A stretch of DNA of 64,000 bases from Robertmurraya massiliosenegalensis JC6 (GCF_000311725.1 NZ_HE978511.1:198361-262360); one strand, 5' to 3'. Positions 8,906-18,617 are shown, numbered from the stretch's first letter. Program-made: numbers and translations. Notes: generated from the letters alone by a model not told the origin.

Positions 8906-9397
8906 TCATTCCCCCACCCATATTTGATCTAACTTATTCGCATAAAATTGGATCGCATTTTTATATGCCAAAATGTCTTCATTTGCCGTATTCTCCATAA
9001 GGCAACTTAACAGCGTTTCCATTGCTTTATCGTGTTCGTTAAGATTATATAAAGTCATCGTATAAAAAACTTTTAACGCTTGATTTTGAGGAAAAAGATT
9101 CATTCCCACTTCTAGCACTGCTTTTGACTGCACATAATTTCCTAATGTACGAAATGTGCTACCTAGTCCCAAATAGGCTCCTTCTAGCTCCTTACCGGAT
9201 AATCCAAGCTTTATCGCTGATTCGTAATAAGGAATAGCTTCTGCTTCCTTTCCCAGACTATCACAACTCCAGGCGCATTGGTAAAGAATTTCTGGATCAT
9301 CTGGGAAATTTTTTGCCAATTCAGTCATCTCTTGATAACACTGCTCATAAAACCCATTTTCTCGTAATTTTATCGCTTTTAGCAATTTACTGTTCAC
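8906..9397 (-). CDS. Tetratricopeptide-repeat protein
   Basis: A 163-residue helical protein starting at GTG 9397, preceded by AGGTGA 6 bases away. Repeated 34-residue units are visible (FPDDPEILYQCAWSCDSLGKEAEAIPYYESAIKLGLSG, then LEGAYLGLGSTFRTLGNYVQSKAVLEVGMNLFPQN), about four TPRs. This is the Bacillus cytoplasmic TPR family of unknown function, probably a protein-interaction scaffold. It lies upstream of and coupled to the PPOX flavoprotein gene. Confidence 0.8.
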   Translation of the reverse strand: MNSKLLKAIKLRENGFYEQCYQEMTELAKNFPDDPEILYQCAWSCDSLGKEAEAIPYYESAIKLGLSGKELEGAYLGLGSTFRTLGNYVQSKAVLEVGMNLFPQNQALKVFYTMTLYNLNEHDKAMETLLSCLMENTANEDILAYKNAIQFYANKLDQIWVGE

Positions 9398-9584
9398 TTT
9401 GGGTCACCTACCTAGTTTTTTCATCTATAAGCTCATGATAAATATGGCCCATTTAACTTCATCTACATTTACAATTTTTTTATAGAATTGGTTTTGTCGT
9501 TTGGACATTCGTCTTTGGAATGTTAACGATGCTTGGATTTGATTTTTTTGTGAGGAACTAAACTAATTTATTATGTATAAGTAT

Positions 9585-9605
9585 GGCCTGAGAATTTCTC
9601 AGGCC
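9585..9605 (-). terminator. Palindromic hairpin downstream of sdaAA
   Basis: GGCCTGAGAA and TTCTCAGGCC face each other just after the sdaAA stop codon. The stem is strong but there is no real U run on the minus strand, so termination efficiency is uncertain. Confidence 0.45.
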
Positions 9606-9613
9606 CATTTGTA

Positions 9614-10501
9614 TTATTGTACTTGTTTTTGTCGTCCGAAAATTTCAGCCTCAAGTCTTTTTCCAGTTGGAGTTGCTGCCAATCCACCCTTTGCTGTTTC
9701 ACGAAGTGCTGTTGGCATCGTTTGACCAATTAAATACATGGAATGGATCACTTCATCACATGGAATTCGACTCTTAATCCCAGCTAAGGCCATATCTGCT
9801 GCCGTGATGGCATTGGATGCACCCATTGCATTTCTTTTGACACAAGGAACTTCAACAAGTCCAGCAACTGGATCGCATACTAAACCGAGCATGTTTTTCA
9901 AAGTAATCGCCATTGCTTCGGCACACTGTTTTGGCGTTCCACCAGCTAATTCTACGATAGCCGCTGCTGCCATTCCACTAGCAGAGCCTACTTCCGCTTG
10001 ACAACCACCTGCTGCTCCTGAAATAGATGCATTATTGGCGACAACAAAGCCAAAGGCTGCTGCCGTGAATAAATACTCAATCATTTCCATTCGAGACGGA
10101 TTTAATTTTTCTTTTACCGCAAATAAAGTCCCCGGTACGACTCCAGCGGAACCTGCTGTTGGTGTTGCACAAATCGTACCCATTGCCGCATTCACTTCAT
10201 TTGTGGCCATCGCCTTACTTACAGCATCTAAGAGAATATCTCCACCAAGCGACTTTCCGCTTTTTATATAATTTTGTAGAAGCACGGCATCTCCACCTGT
10301 TAAACCAGATACAGACGTCACACCCTTTAACCCTCGTTCAACCGCTTGTTCCATCACTTCTAAATTACGGTCCATTTTCGCTATAATCTCTTCACGTGAT
10401 AGCCCTGTTACTTCAATTTCCTGTTGAATCATTACTTCTGCTATTTTCACTTGCCTTTTTTCTGCAAGATCCACTAGCTCCGCTACACTTCGAAACATCA
10501 T
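9614..10501 (-). CDS. sdaAA: L-serine dehydratase, iron-sulfur-dependent, alpha subunit
   Basis: A 295-residue protein matching the Bacillus two-subunit serine dehydratase alpha chain over its full length. The cluster-binding cysteines lie in GTICATPTAGSAG, AGGCQAEVGSASG and LVCDPVAGLVEVPC, and the surrounding Gly/Ala-rich sequence is intact. With SdaAB it deaminates L-serine to pyruvate and ammonia using an oxygen-sensitive [4Fe-4S] cluster. It lies 23 bases downstream of sdaAB in the same operon. Two ATGs (10501, 10498) are possible starts. Confidence 0.96.
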   Translation of the reverse strand: MMFRSVAELVDLAEKRQVKIAEVMIQQEIEVTGLSREEIIAKMDRNLEVMEQAVERGLKGVTSVSGLTGGDAVLLQNYIKSGKSLGGDILLDAVSKAMATNEVNAAMGTICATPTAGSAGVVPGTLFAVKEKLNPSRMEMIEYLFTAAAFGFVVANNASISGAAGGCQAEVGSASGMAAAAIVELAGGTPKQCAEAMAITLKNMLGLVCDPVAGLVEVPCVKRNAMGASNAITAADMALAGIKSRIPCDEVIHSMYLIGQTMPTALRETAKGGLAATPTGKRLEAEIFGRQKQVQ

Positions 10502-10524
10502 CTTGCTCCAATCCCTTCTAACTC

Positions 10525-11187
10525 TTATTCCACCATTTTAATAATTTGCGTAACGTTTGGAAGGCTCTCAATTTCTTTGATCACGTCATTAGGGATTTTC
10601 TGGTCCACTTCAATGACCATCATCGCCATTTTTCCTTTTTCTTTACGAGATACTTCCATATGGCTTATATTTATTTCATTTTGTGCCATTACTGTCGTGA
10701 CGGCAGATACGACTCCAAATTGATCGTTGTGAACGACTAGAATTGCTGGATTTTCCCCAGAAAGCTTAAGTTGAAATGAATTAAGTTCTGTAATTTCTAT
10801 CGTCCCGCCACCAATGGAAATTCCGACAAGCTCCAGTTCCTTCTTTTCATCAAAAAGTCTGATGCGAACGGTATTCGGATGGTCTGTAACCGATTTTTCT
10901 ATAACAAATTCCACTTCCATATTAGCTTCTTTCGCTAATTGTAGAGAGGTGGGGATGCGTTCATCAAATGTATCAAAATCAAGCAAGCCACCTACAATAG
11001 CGACATCTGTCCCATGACCCTTATACGTTTCAGCAAAGGATCCATACAAATGAATCATCGCCTTTTGAGGTTGGTAGCCGAATAATGTTCTTGCTACACG
11101 TCCAATTCTTGCTGCACCAGCTGTATGTGAACTTGAAGGTCCGATCATAACCGGACCGATTATATCAAATGCGGATCTGTATTTCAT
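10525..11187 (-). CDS. sdaAB: L-serine dehydratase, iron-sulfur-dependent, beta subunit
   Basis: A 220-residue protein from ATG 11187, where AGGAG lies 9 bases upstream. The longer open frame up to 11259 has no ribosome site and an unrelated N-terminus. It starts MKYRSAFDIIGPVMIGPSSSHTAGA, the conserved beta-domain motif. The last 75 residues form an ACT domain (ILVVHNDQFGVVSAVTTVMA), a likely serine-sensing or regulatory module. It is translated first, followed by sdaAA. Confidence 0.95.
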   Translation of the reverse strand: MKYRSAFDIIGPVMIGPSSSHTAGAARIGRVARTLFGYQPQKAMIHLYGSFAETYKGHGTDVAIVGGLLDFDTFDERIPTSLQLAKEANMEVEFVIEKSVTDHPNTVRIRLFDEKKELELVGISIGGGTIEITELNSFQLKLSGENPAILVVHNDQFGVVSAVTTVMAQNEINISHMEVSRKEKGKMAMMVIEVDQKIPNDVIKEIESLPNVTQIIKMVE

Positions 11188-11423
11188 ATATATATACTCC
11201 TTATAAACTCTTAAAAATAGAGGAAAATAAATTACACCATCATCATACCATATTATCACGATTTTTCATGTTATTTTCCCTACCATCATATTAAAAAACC
11301 TTCCTATTAATATATGTATGAGTCAAGCAATTTGAAAGTGTGTGTAATGGATTTAAAAATTATCGAATAAACAAGCATTCGATCTTCACATTCTCCTTTT
11401 AATGACAGCGATCTTTGCAACCA

Positions 11424-11459
11424 TTGTGAATTTTTACTGTCCTATTGTATAATAGGACA
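11424..11459 (+). promoter_or_regulatory. glnS promoter with a perfect palindrome over the -10 box
   Basis: A TTGTGA -35 (11424-11429), an 18-base spacer and a consensus TATAAT -10 (11448-11453) precede glnS. A perfect palindrome, TGTCCTATT (11438-11446) and AATAGGACA (11451-11459) around GTAT, covers the -10. A DNA-binding dimer there would block RNA polymerase. The 305-base gap between sdaAB and glnS (11188-11492) otherwise shows only AT-rich sequence with no T-box or ORF that I could see. Confidence 0.6.
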
Positions 11460-11492
11460 ATAACAATAGATAACTGGAAAGGCTGATAAAGA

Positions 11493-13151
11493 TTGGAAAA
11501 CTCTTCGAATTTCATTAGAAGCATCATGAAGGAGGACATAGAAACTGGTAAGCACAACAAAATCGTCACTCGTTTTCCTCCTGAGCCAAATGGCTATTTA
11601 CATATTGGACATGCAAAATCAATCGTTATCAACTTTGGATTAGCTGATGACTTTAACGGTTTAACCAATTTGCGTTTTGATGATACAAATCCACTAAAAG
11701 AAGACCAAGAGTATGTTGATTCCATTAAAGAAGATGTGAAATGGCTTGGCTATGACTGGGATGAACTACGATTTGCTTCTGACTATTTTGAGGAAATGTA
11801 CAGTAAAGCAGTTTTACTTATTAAAAAAGGAAAAGCGTATGTAGACGATTTAAGTGCTGAGCAAATCCGTGAATACCGTGGTACTTTAACAGAGCCTGGA
11901 AAAGATAGCCCCTCCCGCAATCGTTCTATCGAAGAAAATCTTGATTTATTTGAACGAATGCGTAACGGCGAATTCGGGAATGGAGAAAAAGTACTTAGAG
12001 CAAAAATTGATATGGCATCACCAAATATAAACTTACGCGATCCGGTCATTTACCGAATTGCCCATGCAATCCATCATAATACAGGAGATACGTGGTGTAT
12101 CTATCCAATGTATGCCTTTGCTCATCCATTGGAGGATGCAATTGAGGGAGTCACCCATTCCCTTTGTACGGTAGAATTTGAAGATCAACGTCCATTCTAC
12201 GAATGGGTGATTGCGGAATGCGAAACAGAAAGCAAACCTCGTCAAATTGAATTCGGTCGCCTTAATATTACAAATACTGTCATGAGTAAGCGGAAATTAA
12301 AGCAACTTGTTGATGAAAAGTTTGTTGATGGCTGGGATGATCCAAGAATGCCTACAATTTCAGGCCTTCGTCGCAGAGGTTTTACTCCTGAAGCCATTCG
12401 TGAATTTGTAAACGCAACGGGTGTTTCAAAGGGTTCAGGCTTTGTTGATTCAGCCATGCTAGATCACTTCGTGCGGGAAGATTTAAAGCTTAAAGCACCT
12501 CGTACGATGGGCATTCTTCGTCCATTAAAAGTGGTCATCACCAATTATCCAGAAGATAAAGTTGAAATGTTGGATGCAGAGAATAATCCTGAGAATGAGG
12601 AAATGGGAACTCGACAAATTCCATTCTCACGTGAAATCTATATTGAGCAAGAGGACTTTATGGAAGATCCACCAAAAAAATATTTCCGTTTGTTTCCTGG
12701 AAATGAAGTACGCTTAAAACATGCTTATTTCATCAAGTGTGAAGATGTGATTAAAGATGAAAATGGCAATGTCATTGAAATCCATTGTACGTATGATCCG
12801 AAAACAAAGAGCGGAACAGGTTTTACCGATCGCAAAGTAAAAGGAACACTACACTGGGTTGATGCAAAACATGCTATTCCTGCAGAATTCCGCCTTTATG
12901 AACCACTTATTTTAGATGAAGAAGCGGACAGTGAAGAAAATAGCAGCAAGAACTTTTTGGAAAATGTTAACCCAAATTCACTCCAAATTATCCAAGGCTT
13001 TGTTGAACCAAATTTGAAAGATGTAAAGCCACAGGATAAGTTCCAATTTTTCCGTCACGGCTATTTCAATGTAGATCCAAAGTATTCGACATCTGAAAAA
13101 CCTGTCTTTAACTTGATCGTTTCCTTGAAAAGCTCATTTAAATTAACATAA
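11493..13151 (+). CDS. glnS: Glutaminyl-tRNA synthetase
   Basis: A class I synthetase of 552 residues, close to the 554 of Escherichia coli GlnRS. It shows the HIGH signature in [10 protein letters not shown] (about residue 37), the KMSKS counterpart VMSKRKL (about 263), RFDDTNP and [15 protein letters not shown]. The C-terminal anticodon-binding barrels end [11 protein letters not shown]. It has no YqeY extension. The start is TTG 11493 with AAAGG upstream; an ATG at 11526 would remove conserved residues. It charges tRNA-Gln directly. Most Bacillus species lack GlnRS and use GatCAB, so the gene is probably acquired. Confidence 0.95.
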   Translation: MENSSNFIRSIMKEDIETGKHNKIVTRFPPEPNGYLHIGHAKSIVINFGLADDFNGLTNLRFDDTNPLKEDQEYVDSIKEDVKWLGYDWDELRFASDYFEEMYSKAVLLIKKGKAYVDDLSAEQIREYRGTLTEPGKDSPSRNRSIEENLDLFERMRNGEFGNGEKVLRAKIDMASPNINLRDPVIYRIAHAIHHNTGDTWCIYPMYAFAHPLEDAIEGVTHSLCTVEFEDQRPFYEWVIAECETESKPRQIEFGRLNITNTVMSKRKLKQLVDEKFVDGWDDPRMPTISGLRRRGFTPEAIREFVNATGVSKGSGFVDSAMLDHFVREDLKLKAPRTMGILRPLKVVITNYPEDKVEMLDAENNPENEEMGTRQIPFSREIYIEQEDFMEDPPKKYFRLFPGNEVRLKHAYFIKCEDVIKDENGNVIEIHCTYDPKTKSGTGFTDRKVKGTLHWVDAKHAIPAEFRLYEPLILDEEADSEENSSKNFLENVNPNSLQIIQGFVEPNLKDVKPQDKFQFFRHGYFNVDPKYSTSEKPVFNLIVSLKSSFKLT

Positions 13152-13157
13152 TAAATC

Positions 13158-13184
13158 AACCGCTTGGTATGATACCAAGCGGTT
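13158..13184. terminator. Bidirectional terminator between glnS and the acyl-CoA ligase gene
   Basis: AACCGCTTGG and CCAAGCGGTT pair around TATGATA, 6 bases after the glnS stop and 6 before the end of the convergent ligase gene. A U-rich stretch follows on the plus strand. Confidence 0.85.
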
Positions 13185-13190
13185 CTTTAT

Positions 13191-14744
13191 TTAGTTGAAC
13201 ATATCTTCCAACTGCTTACGCAAGACAAATTTTTGGATTTTCCCACTTGCATTTCGTGGCAATACTTCACAGAAGACATATTTTCTCGGACGCTTATAAT
13301 TGGCCAGAAGTTCGCTGTTTTTACAGTATTCGTCCAACTCATCCTCTGTTATGGTAGGATCTTTTTTAACAACAAAAGCTGTTACTGATTCTCCCCACCT
13401 ATCATCTGGCTGCCCAATAACCGCAACATCCAAAACGCCACTATGTCCATATAAGCAATCCTCAACCTCACGTGGATAAATATTTTCTCCACCAGAAATA
13501 ATCATGTCATCCACTCGATCTTTTACAAAAAGATAGCCTTCATCATCTAGGTAACCGATATCGCCAGAATGATACCAACCTTTATATAATGCCTTTTCAG
13601 TTGCATCATCACGGTGAAAGTATCCACTCATCATACAAGGCCCCTTGACGATGATCTCGCCTGTTTCCCCTGCTGGTACAATGTCTTCTGGTTCTGATGG
13701 GCCATCCTCTTTCGGTTTAACAATTCGAATTTCATGATTTAAGCACGCCTGTCCTGCAGAGCCGGCTTTTCGTATTTGATCATTTTCAGCTAAAAAGGTA
13801 ATCGCTGGACCCATCTCGGTCATACCGTATGCTTGAACAAGTTGGATGCCCAATTTTTCCTGACAGGCAAACACAAGACTAGGAGCCATCGGTGCTGCCC
13901 CGTACAAGCCTATTTTTAAACTCGAAAGATCGTAATCACTTAAATTCTCTTGCAGGAGCATATTCCACATCGTTGGGGCAGCAAAGAACTTCGTGATCTT
14001 CTCCTGTTCGATTAAGTGAAGTACATCCTTTGGTGCAAAATGATGAAGGATAACATTCTTTCCACCAACATGAACCCTCGGTAATAGGGCACAGTGCAGC
14101 TCTGCACAATGGAACATCGGGGCTGTTACAAGTCCCACATCCTCTGACGTTACCTTCGTGGAAGCAATAACAATTAAACTTTGCTCGCTCATATCTCGGT
14201 GGCGATGAATAACTCCTTTTGGTCTACCCGTTGTACCACTCGTGTACATAATAGCGTAGATATCATTTTCATCAATTTCTTCGTCTATTTTATTATTTGG
14301 TGCTGAAGCCACTTTTTCTTTATAATTGGCTGCATATTCTGGCGTGTCTTCATCAATATACCAAAAGGCTGTTTGCTCAAAGCGATGATGAATCGGTTCG
14401 ATAGCTGAGGAAAGCATTTTTTCAAAGAGAACAACCTTTGGCTCAGCATCTTGAATAATGTAAGCTAGCTCCTCAGACATTAAACGAAAATTAATCGGAT
14501 TAAAAGCCGCTCCAATTTTAGCACAAGCAAAAAAGGTCGTTGCCAGTTCTTCTGTATTAAATAAATACGTAGAAACCCGATCCCCTTTCCTTACCCCTTC
14601 CTTAATAAGAGCATTGGCTAACTTATTTACTTCCTCACTCCATTCCTGATAGGTTAAACGAAGATTCTTTCTCACATCATAAAGTGCCTCTTTATTCGGG
14701 TATTTCGCAACGGTTAAATCAAAAATTCTACCAATCGTTGTCAT
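13191..14744 (-). CDS. Fatty-acid--CoA ligase (AMP-dependent synthetase)
   Basis: A 517-residue ANL-superfamily enzyme. The AMP-binding P-loop is YTSGTTGRPKGVIHRHRD near residue 170. QAYGMTEMGP follows near 305, YHSGDIGYLDDEGYLFVKDR near 405 carries the ribose-binding Asp, and the catalytic lysine is in ASGKIQKFVL near the C-terminus. It activates a carboxylic acid, likely medium or long chain, through an acyl-adenylate to acyl-CoA. It sits 42 bases downstream of an acyl-CoA dehydrogenase gene on the same strand, so the two together suggest a fatty- or branched-acid degradation operon. Confidence 0.88.
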   Translation of the reverse strand: MTTIGRIFDLTVAKYPNKEALYDVRKNLRLTYQEWSEEVNKLANALIKEGVRKGDRVSTYLFNTEELATTFFACAKIGAAFNPINFRLMSEELAYIIQDAEPKVVLFEKMLSSAIEPIHHRFEQTAFWYIDEDTPEYAANYKEKVASAPNNKIDEEIDENDIYAIMYTSGTTGRPKGVIHRHRDMSEQSLIVIASTKVTSEDVGLVTAPMFHCAELHCALLPRVHVGGKNVILHHFAPKDVLHLIEQEKITKFFAAPTMWNMLLQENLSDYDLSSLKIGLYGAAPMAPSLVFACQEKLGIQLVQAYGMTEMGPAITFLAENDQIRKAGSAGQACLNHEIRIVKPKEDGPSEPEDIVPAGETGEIIVKGPCMMSGYFHRDDATEKALYKGWYHSGDIGYLDDEGYLFVKDRVDDMIISGGENIYPREVEDCLYGHSGVLDVAVIGQPDDRWGESVTAFVVKKDPTITEDELDEYCKNSELLANYKRPRKYVFCEVLPRNASGKIQKFVLRKQLEDMFN

Positions 14745-14786
14745 TTTTTTATCCCTCCAAATTAAGCATCATTCAGATTAGAAATA

Positions 14787-15932
14787 TTACAGCCCCATGT
14801 TTTTTGCAATAATCGTCTTCATGATTTCATTTGTGCCTGCATAAATACTTGCTACTGGAATATCTCGATAGCGTCTAGCAATCTCGTATTCTTCCATATA
14901 TCCATATCCACCATGTAATTGCATACACTCAGTCGCAATCTTTCTTGCATTCTCCGTTAGCTTCCATTTCGCCATCGATACTTTCGTGACGATGTCTTCT
15001 CCATTCATATGCTCGAATATAAGTTGGTCGAGAAAGGCTCTTCCCATCTCAATATCTGTTGCCATTTCAGCCATTTTAAATTGTGTATTTTGAAATTTAC
15101 TAATGGGCTTTCCGAAAGCTTCACGGCTTTTAATGTAAGACATGGTCATTTCAAACATTTTTTCTGAAGCGGCTTGTGCTGCAATCGCAACAACTAATCG
15201 TTCCTGTTGAAGCTTTTCCATTAAATATTGAAAACCTTTCCCTTCTTCGCCGATAAGATTATCCTTTGGTACAAGGCAATCTTCAAAAATTAATTCTGCA
15301 GTGTCTTGGGAATGTAACCCAATCTTGTTTAATTTTCTCCCACGTGAGAAACCAGGCATATCCCTCTCAACAACCAAAAGACTGACTCCTTTGTGCTTTG
15401 GCACTGCTCGTGGTTCGGTCTTACAGGCTACGAGGATTAAGTCCGCTTGAATGCCGTTTGTAATAAATGTTTTTTGTCCATTTAATATATAGTGATCCCC
15501 TTTTTGCTTTGCTGTTGTTTGGATATTAGCAAGATCTGAACCAGCTCCTGGCTCTGTCATAGCAATCGCTGTAATCGTTTCACCTGTCACGCATTTCGGG
15601 AGCCAACGCTTTTTTTGCTCTTCCGTCCCATATGAAGTAATGTAAGGAATGACAATATCATTATGAAGCCCTATTCCCACTAATCCAGAACCAACCTTTT
15701 CCAATTCTTCATTAATGATCACTGAAAAACCCCAATCAACTCCACTTCCCCCATACTCTTCCTCGACATCTGGACAAAGATAGCCTTGGGAACCCATCTT
15801 CTCCCAAAATGCTCGTGGAATTAACCGCTCTTCCTCCCATCTTTCGTAAAATGGATGAGCCTCTTTTTCAAGAAATTTTCGTAAAGCTTTTCGAAAAATT
15901 TCATGTTCTTCCTGTAAATATAAATGCTGCAT
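14787..15932 (-). CDS. Acyl-CoA dehydrogenase
   Basis: A 381-residue FAD flavoenzyme. It shows the signatures AMTEPGAGSDLANIQT (about residue 124) and MQLHGGYGYMEEY near the C-terminus. The usual C-terminal Glu of medium-chain enzymes is replaced (IYAGTNEI), but Glu244 in LQQERLVVAIAAQ lies where long-chain and isovaleryl dehydrogenases have their catalytic base. It is therefore expected to be active on long or branched acyl-CoA. It oxidises acyl-CoA at C2-C3 and passes electrons to ETF. It is the first gene of the two-gene operon with the ligase. Confidence 0.92.
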   Translation of the reverse strand: MQHLYLQEEHEIFRKALRKFLEKEAHPFYERWEEERLIPRAFWEKMGSQGYLCPDVEEEYGGSGVDWGFSVIINEELEKVGSGLVGIGLHNDIVIPYITSYGTEEQKKRWLPKCVTGETITAIAMTEPGAGSDLANIQTTAKQKGDHYILNGQKTFITNGIQADLILVACKTEPRAVPKHKGVSLLVVERDMPGFSRGRKLNKIGLHSQDTAELIFEDCLVPKDNLIGEEGKGFQYLMEKLQQERLVVAIAAQAASEKMFEMTMSYIKSREAFGKPISKFQNTQFKMAEMATDIEMGRAFLDQLIFEHMNGEDIVTKVSMAKWKLTENARKIATECMQLHGGYGYMEEYEIARRYRDIPVASIYAGTNEIMKTIIAKNMGL

Positions 15933-15958
15933 GTCAAATCCCTCTCTTTTGGAGAATA

Positions 15959-15972
15959 AGAAAACGCTTACT
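15959..15972 (-). promoter_or_regulatory. Candidate cre (CcpA) site upstream of the acyl-CoA dehydrogenase
   Basis: On the minus strand AGTAAGCGTTTTCT differs from a good cre (TGTAAGCGTTTTCA form) only at the two ends. It is 27 bases upstream of the start codon, consistent with carbon catabolite repression of fatty-acid degradation. Weak on its own. Confidence 0.35.
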
Positions 15973-16152
15973 TTTATTTTAATATATATTTAGTATTTTT
16001 AAAATATTTATATTATTAAATTAATTTCGCAATTATGCTTCTCAAGTTAAAAAAGAACGAATTTTATATGGGTCGCTTCAAAAAAATGCTAAAAATCTTC
16101 GTTTTTAAATGACCACCATTGTAATATCGCCTCTGTTGGGAAAATGAAATAT

Positions 16153-16178
16153 AAAAAAGAAGAGAGTTTCGTCTCTTC
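16153..16178 (-). terminator. selB terminator
   Basis: GAAGAGA (16159-16165) pairs with TCTCTTC (16172-16178). On the minus strand it is followed by six U. It begins 3 bases beyond the selB stop codon. Confidence 0.8.
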
Positions 16179-16180
16179 CT

Positions 16181-18058
16181 CTACTTCCAAATACGTTTAT
16201 TTCCCGCTCTTATAGTTAATCCTCTTCGATCTAACGTCTCAAGAAATGGAATCATATATTTCCGCGATAAACCAAGGACATCCTTTGCTTCACCTACTTC
16301 AAATTCTTTTTCGGTATGACTTTTTAGTTTCGCCACTGATTCTTTAAAGACATCTCCATGCCAGTAAAATTGACCATCTAAGGCAGCAATTTGCTCAGTA
16401 TCTTCTAAAAATTTTCGTAAATCAAAAGCGATATTGTCTGGAATTCCAGCATCTTTCAAATAATTAGTAAAGTATTGAACCTGCATCCCATCAGATTTCA
16501 GCTTCTGAATCAAGTTTTCCGAACGTGCTTGCCAATTTTTCGGAACATGGGCCTCAAATTCATTTAACGAGATAAATTGCTCTTTTCGTTTGAATACCCC
16601 CCTTTTAATTCCTTCTTCAATCACGTAATCGAGCAACCCTTTCGGATATTGTTTCACTAAAGCTTGAATGAACTCTCCTTTATTCAGTCCTTGCTTCATT
16701 GGAAAATTCGTATGGTAATCCCGGAGTCGGTTGTATAATTCTTCTTCAATTACTTCAACAAGCACTTTTAATGTAAACTCTTTTCCGTTGTATAAAACAA
16801 AGTCTTCACTTTGTAACTCTTCTTTGAGCACATCTTTTTCAAGAGATGTTCTCGTGATTAATTCGTCAAGTAATAAACTTTTCGATTCCATTAATGCCGT
16901 TACAATTCTTTCTCCAGGCGTCCCTTCTTTTTTCTGTTCTAACTCTGAAATCGTCCGTTCCCCAAATCGATATTTTTGCCCTTGAGGATCGATTACCCAA
17001 CCGCCACCAATTGTTTCTTGTGGACTTGGCCTTCGTAAAATAAAGCGATCTCCTCGCTTTGTGACAATCTCTTCATCTAAACGAATTTGGCAAAGAATTT
17101 CATCATTTTCTTCTTTTAGTTCATTTCGGTCAAAGAAAACGATCCGGCCCATCACCTCTGCCGTACCAATATGACATTTAATTGGCATCCTTTGCTTTAC
17201 CATGTAATCCAAATCTTCAACAACTCGTATAGCGACATCGATCGTTCTCGTTACATTAAAGTGCTCAGAAGAAACGACAACATCTCCACGTTCAAGGTCA
17301 TCTTTAGAAACACCTGATAAATTAATAGCTGCCCGCTGACCAGCAAACGCTTCTTTCGCTGGATGATGATGAACCTGGATTTGTCGTGCCCTCACTTCTA
17401 GACCCTTCGGAATAACTGTTAGGGATTGGCCTTCTTCCACCATTCCTTCGTACACGGTTCCCCTCACAACAGTACCTTGCCCTTTAACCGTAAACACTTG
17501 ATCAATAGGTAAACGAAATGCACCTTTTACATCTCGCATTTCTCGTTCTTTTAACATATGTATAATCTGCTCTTTCAAACTTTCCACTCCGAATTTCGAA
17601 ATACTGTCCACTAAAACGATTGGCGCATCTTCATAAACGGTTCCGATTAATTCTTCTTTAATATCCTCTTTTACGAGCTCGATAAATTCTTCTTCGACCC
17701 GATCAATTTTTGAAATTGCAACAAGCCCATTTTTTATCCCTAAAAATCCTAAAATATCTAGGTGTTCTCTTGTTTGTGGCATCACACCTTCATCTGCAGC
17801 AACGACCAGTACAACTAAATCAATTCCTGCTACACCAGCAATCATTTGTCGTATAAACCGTTCATGACCTGGTACATCCACGACTGATATTTGTATTTCA
17901 TTATCTTCATAAAGAGGAGCAAATCCCAATTCAATCGAAATTTGACGTTCTTTCTCCTCTTTTAAACGATCCGTATCCACATTCGTTAATGCCTTCGTCA
18001 GCGTCGTCTTTCCGTGGTCAATATGCCCTGCCATTCCAATCGTAAAATATCTTTTCAT
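16181..18058 (-). CDS. selB: Selenocysteine-specific translation elongation factor SelB
   Basis: A 625-residue translational GTPase. The P-loop is GMAGHIDHGKTTLTKAL (residues 8-24), followed by DVPGHERFIRQMI and ISKIDR. After the EF-Tu-like domains, about 270 residues carry winged-helix repeats ending VLGLSRKYMIPFLETLDRRG, the domain that binds SECIS RNA. It delivers Sec-tRNA to UGA codons. It stands alone; selA, selD and tRNA-Sec are not in the window. SelB in a Bacillus usually implies a few selenoproteins such as formate dehydrogenase elsewhere. Confidence 0.95.
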   Translation of the reverse strand: MKRYFTIGMAGHIDHGKTTLTKALTNVDTDRLKEEKERQISIELGFAPLYEDNEIQISVVDVPGHERFIRQMIAGVAGIDLVVLVVAADEGVMPQTREHLDILGFLGIKNGLVAISKIDRVEEEFIELVKEDIKEELIGTVYEDAPIVLVDSISKFGVESLKEQIIHMLKEREMRDVKGAFRLPIDQVFTVKGQGTVVRGTVYEGMVEEGQSLTVIPKGLEVRARQIQVHHHPAKEAFAGQRAAINLSGVSKDDLERGDVVVSSEHFNVTRTIDVAIRVVEDLDYMVKQRMPIKCHIGTAEVMGRIVFFDRNELKEENDEILCQIRLDEEIVTKRGDRFILRRPSPQETIGGGWVIDPQGQKYRFGERTISELEQKKEGTPGERIVTALMESKSLLLDELITRTSLEKDVLKEELQSEDFVLYNGKEFTLKVLVEVIEEELYNRLRDYHTNFPMKQGLNKGEFIQALVKQYPKGLLDYVIEEGIKRGVFKRKEQFISLNEFEAHVPKNWQARSENLIQKLKSDGMQVQYFTNYLKDAGIPDNIAFDLRKFLEDTEQIAALDGQFYWHGDVFKESVAKLKSHTEKEFEVGEAKDVLGLSRKYMIPFLETLDRRGLTIRAGNKRIWK

Positions 18059-18230
18059 TCTGACTTTCCCTTCCTTTATCTATGTAAATTAACTGTAGCT
18101 TGAAATACGGTTACTTTCAAGGATGAACATCACAGTTTTATTTAAAGGCCACAATGTTTACGAAAATAGCCTATTTTCATGAATAGTGTTGAAAATTTAG
18201 AAAAGCTAAAAGAAAAAAGGAGAGCTAAAA

Positions 18231-18551
18231 ATGAAAAAAATACTCATAAGTTTGATGCTTTTATCTGTACCGTTTGCTTTTGTGATAAATCATTCATCAT
18301 TTATTCAAGCGGAAGAAAAGTATGCAAAGTGGGGCCAGCTTGCTGTTAGTAAAACAAAGGAGAAATACCCAAATGCAGAAATTAAAGATTATAAACATGA
18401 AGGACGTGTTCAAGGAACAAACACCACTGTTGAAAAATTTAAGCTATGGCTTAAGGAGAAAGATAAAGAATTCGGTGTATTAGTAAGTATTGAATATGAT
18501 AAAGAATCGGAACGTGTCATTGATATAACGTATAAAGAGGTTGAAAAATAA
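18231..18551 (+). CDS. Secreted DUF3889 (YqzG-like) protein
   Basis: A 106-residue protein. It has a Sec signal peptide (MKKILISLMLLSVPFAFVI, then a cleavage region near QAEE, about residue 28). The mature part YAKWGQLAVSKTKEKYPNAEIKDYKHEGR resembles the DUF3889 family of small exported Bacillus proteins of unknown role, with a PepSY-like alpha/beta look. A strong SD (AAAGGAGAG) precedes the ATG. It is monocistronic and divergent from selB. Confidence 0.85.
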   Translation: MKKILISLMLLSVPFAFVINHSSFIQAEEKYAKWGQLAVSKTKEKYPNAEIKDYKHEGRVQGTNTTVEKFKLWLKEKDKEFGVLVSIEYDKESERVIDITYKEVEK

Positions 18552-18617
18552 TAAGTGCCATTGTTTTCATAGGGGTGTCGCAATCATTTAAAGGAAGTGC
18601 TCTATCTGATTTATAAA

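Noticed and set aside
9457..9564. Hydrophobic plus-strand frame (IGFVVWTFVFGMLTMLGFDF)
   Set aside because: There is no start codon with a ribosome site at its beginning; it may be a remnant of a membrane protein but cannot be supported.
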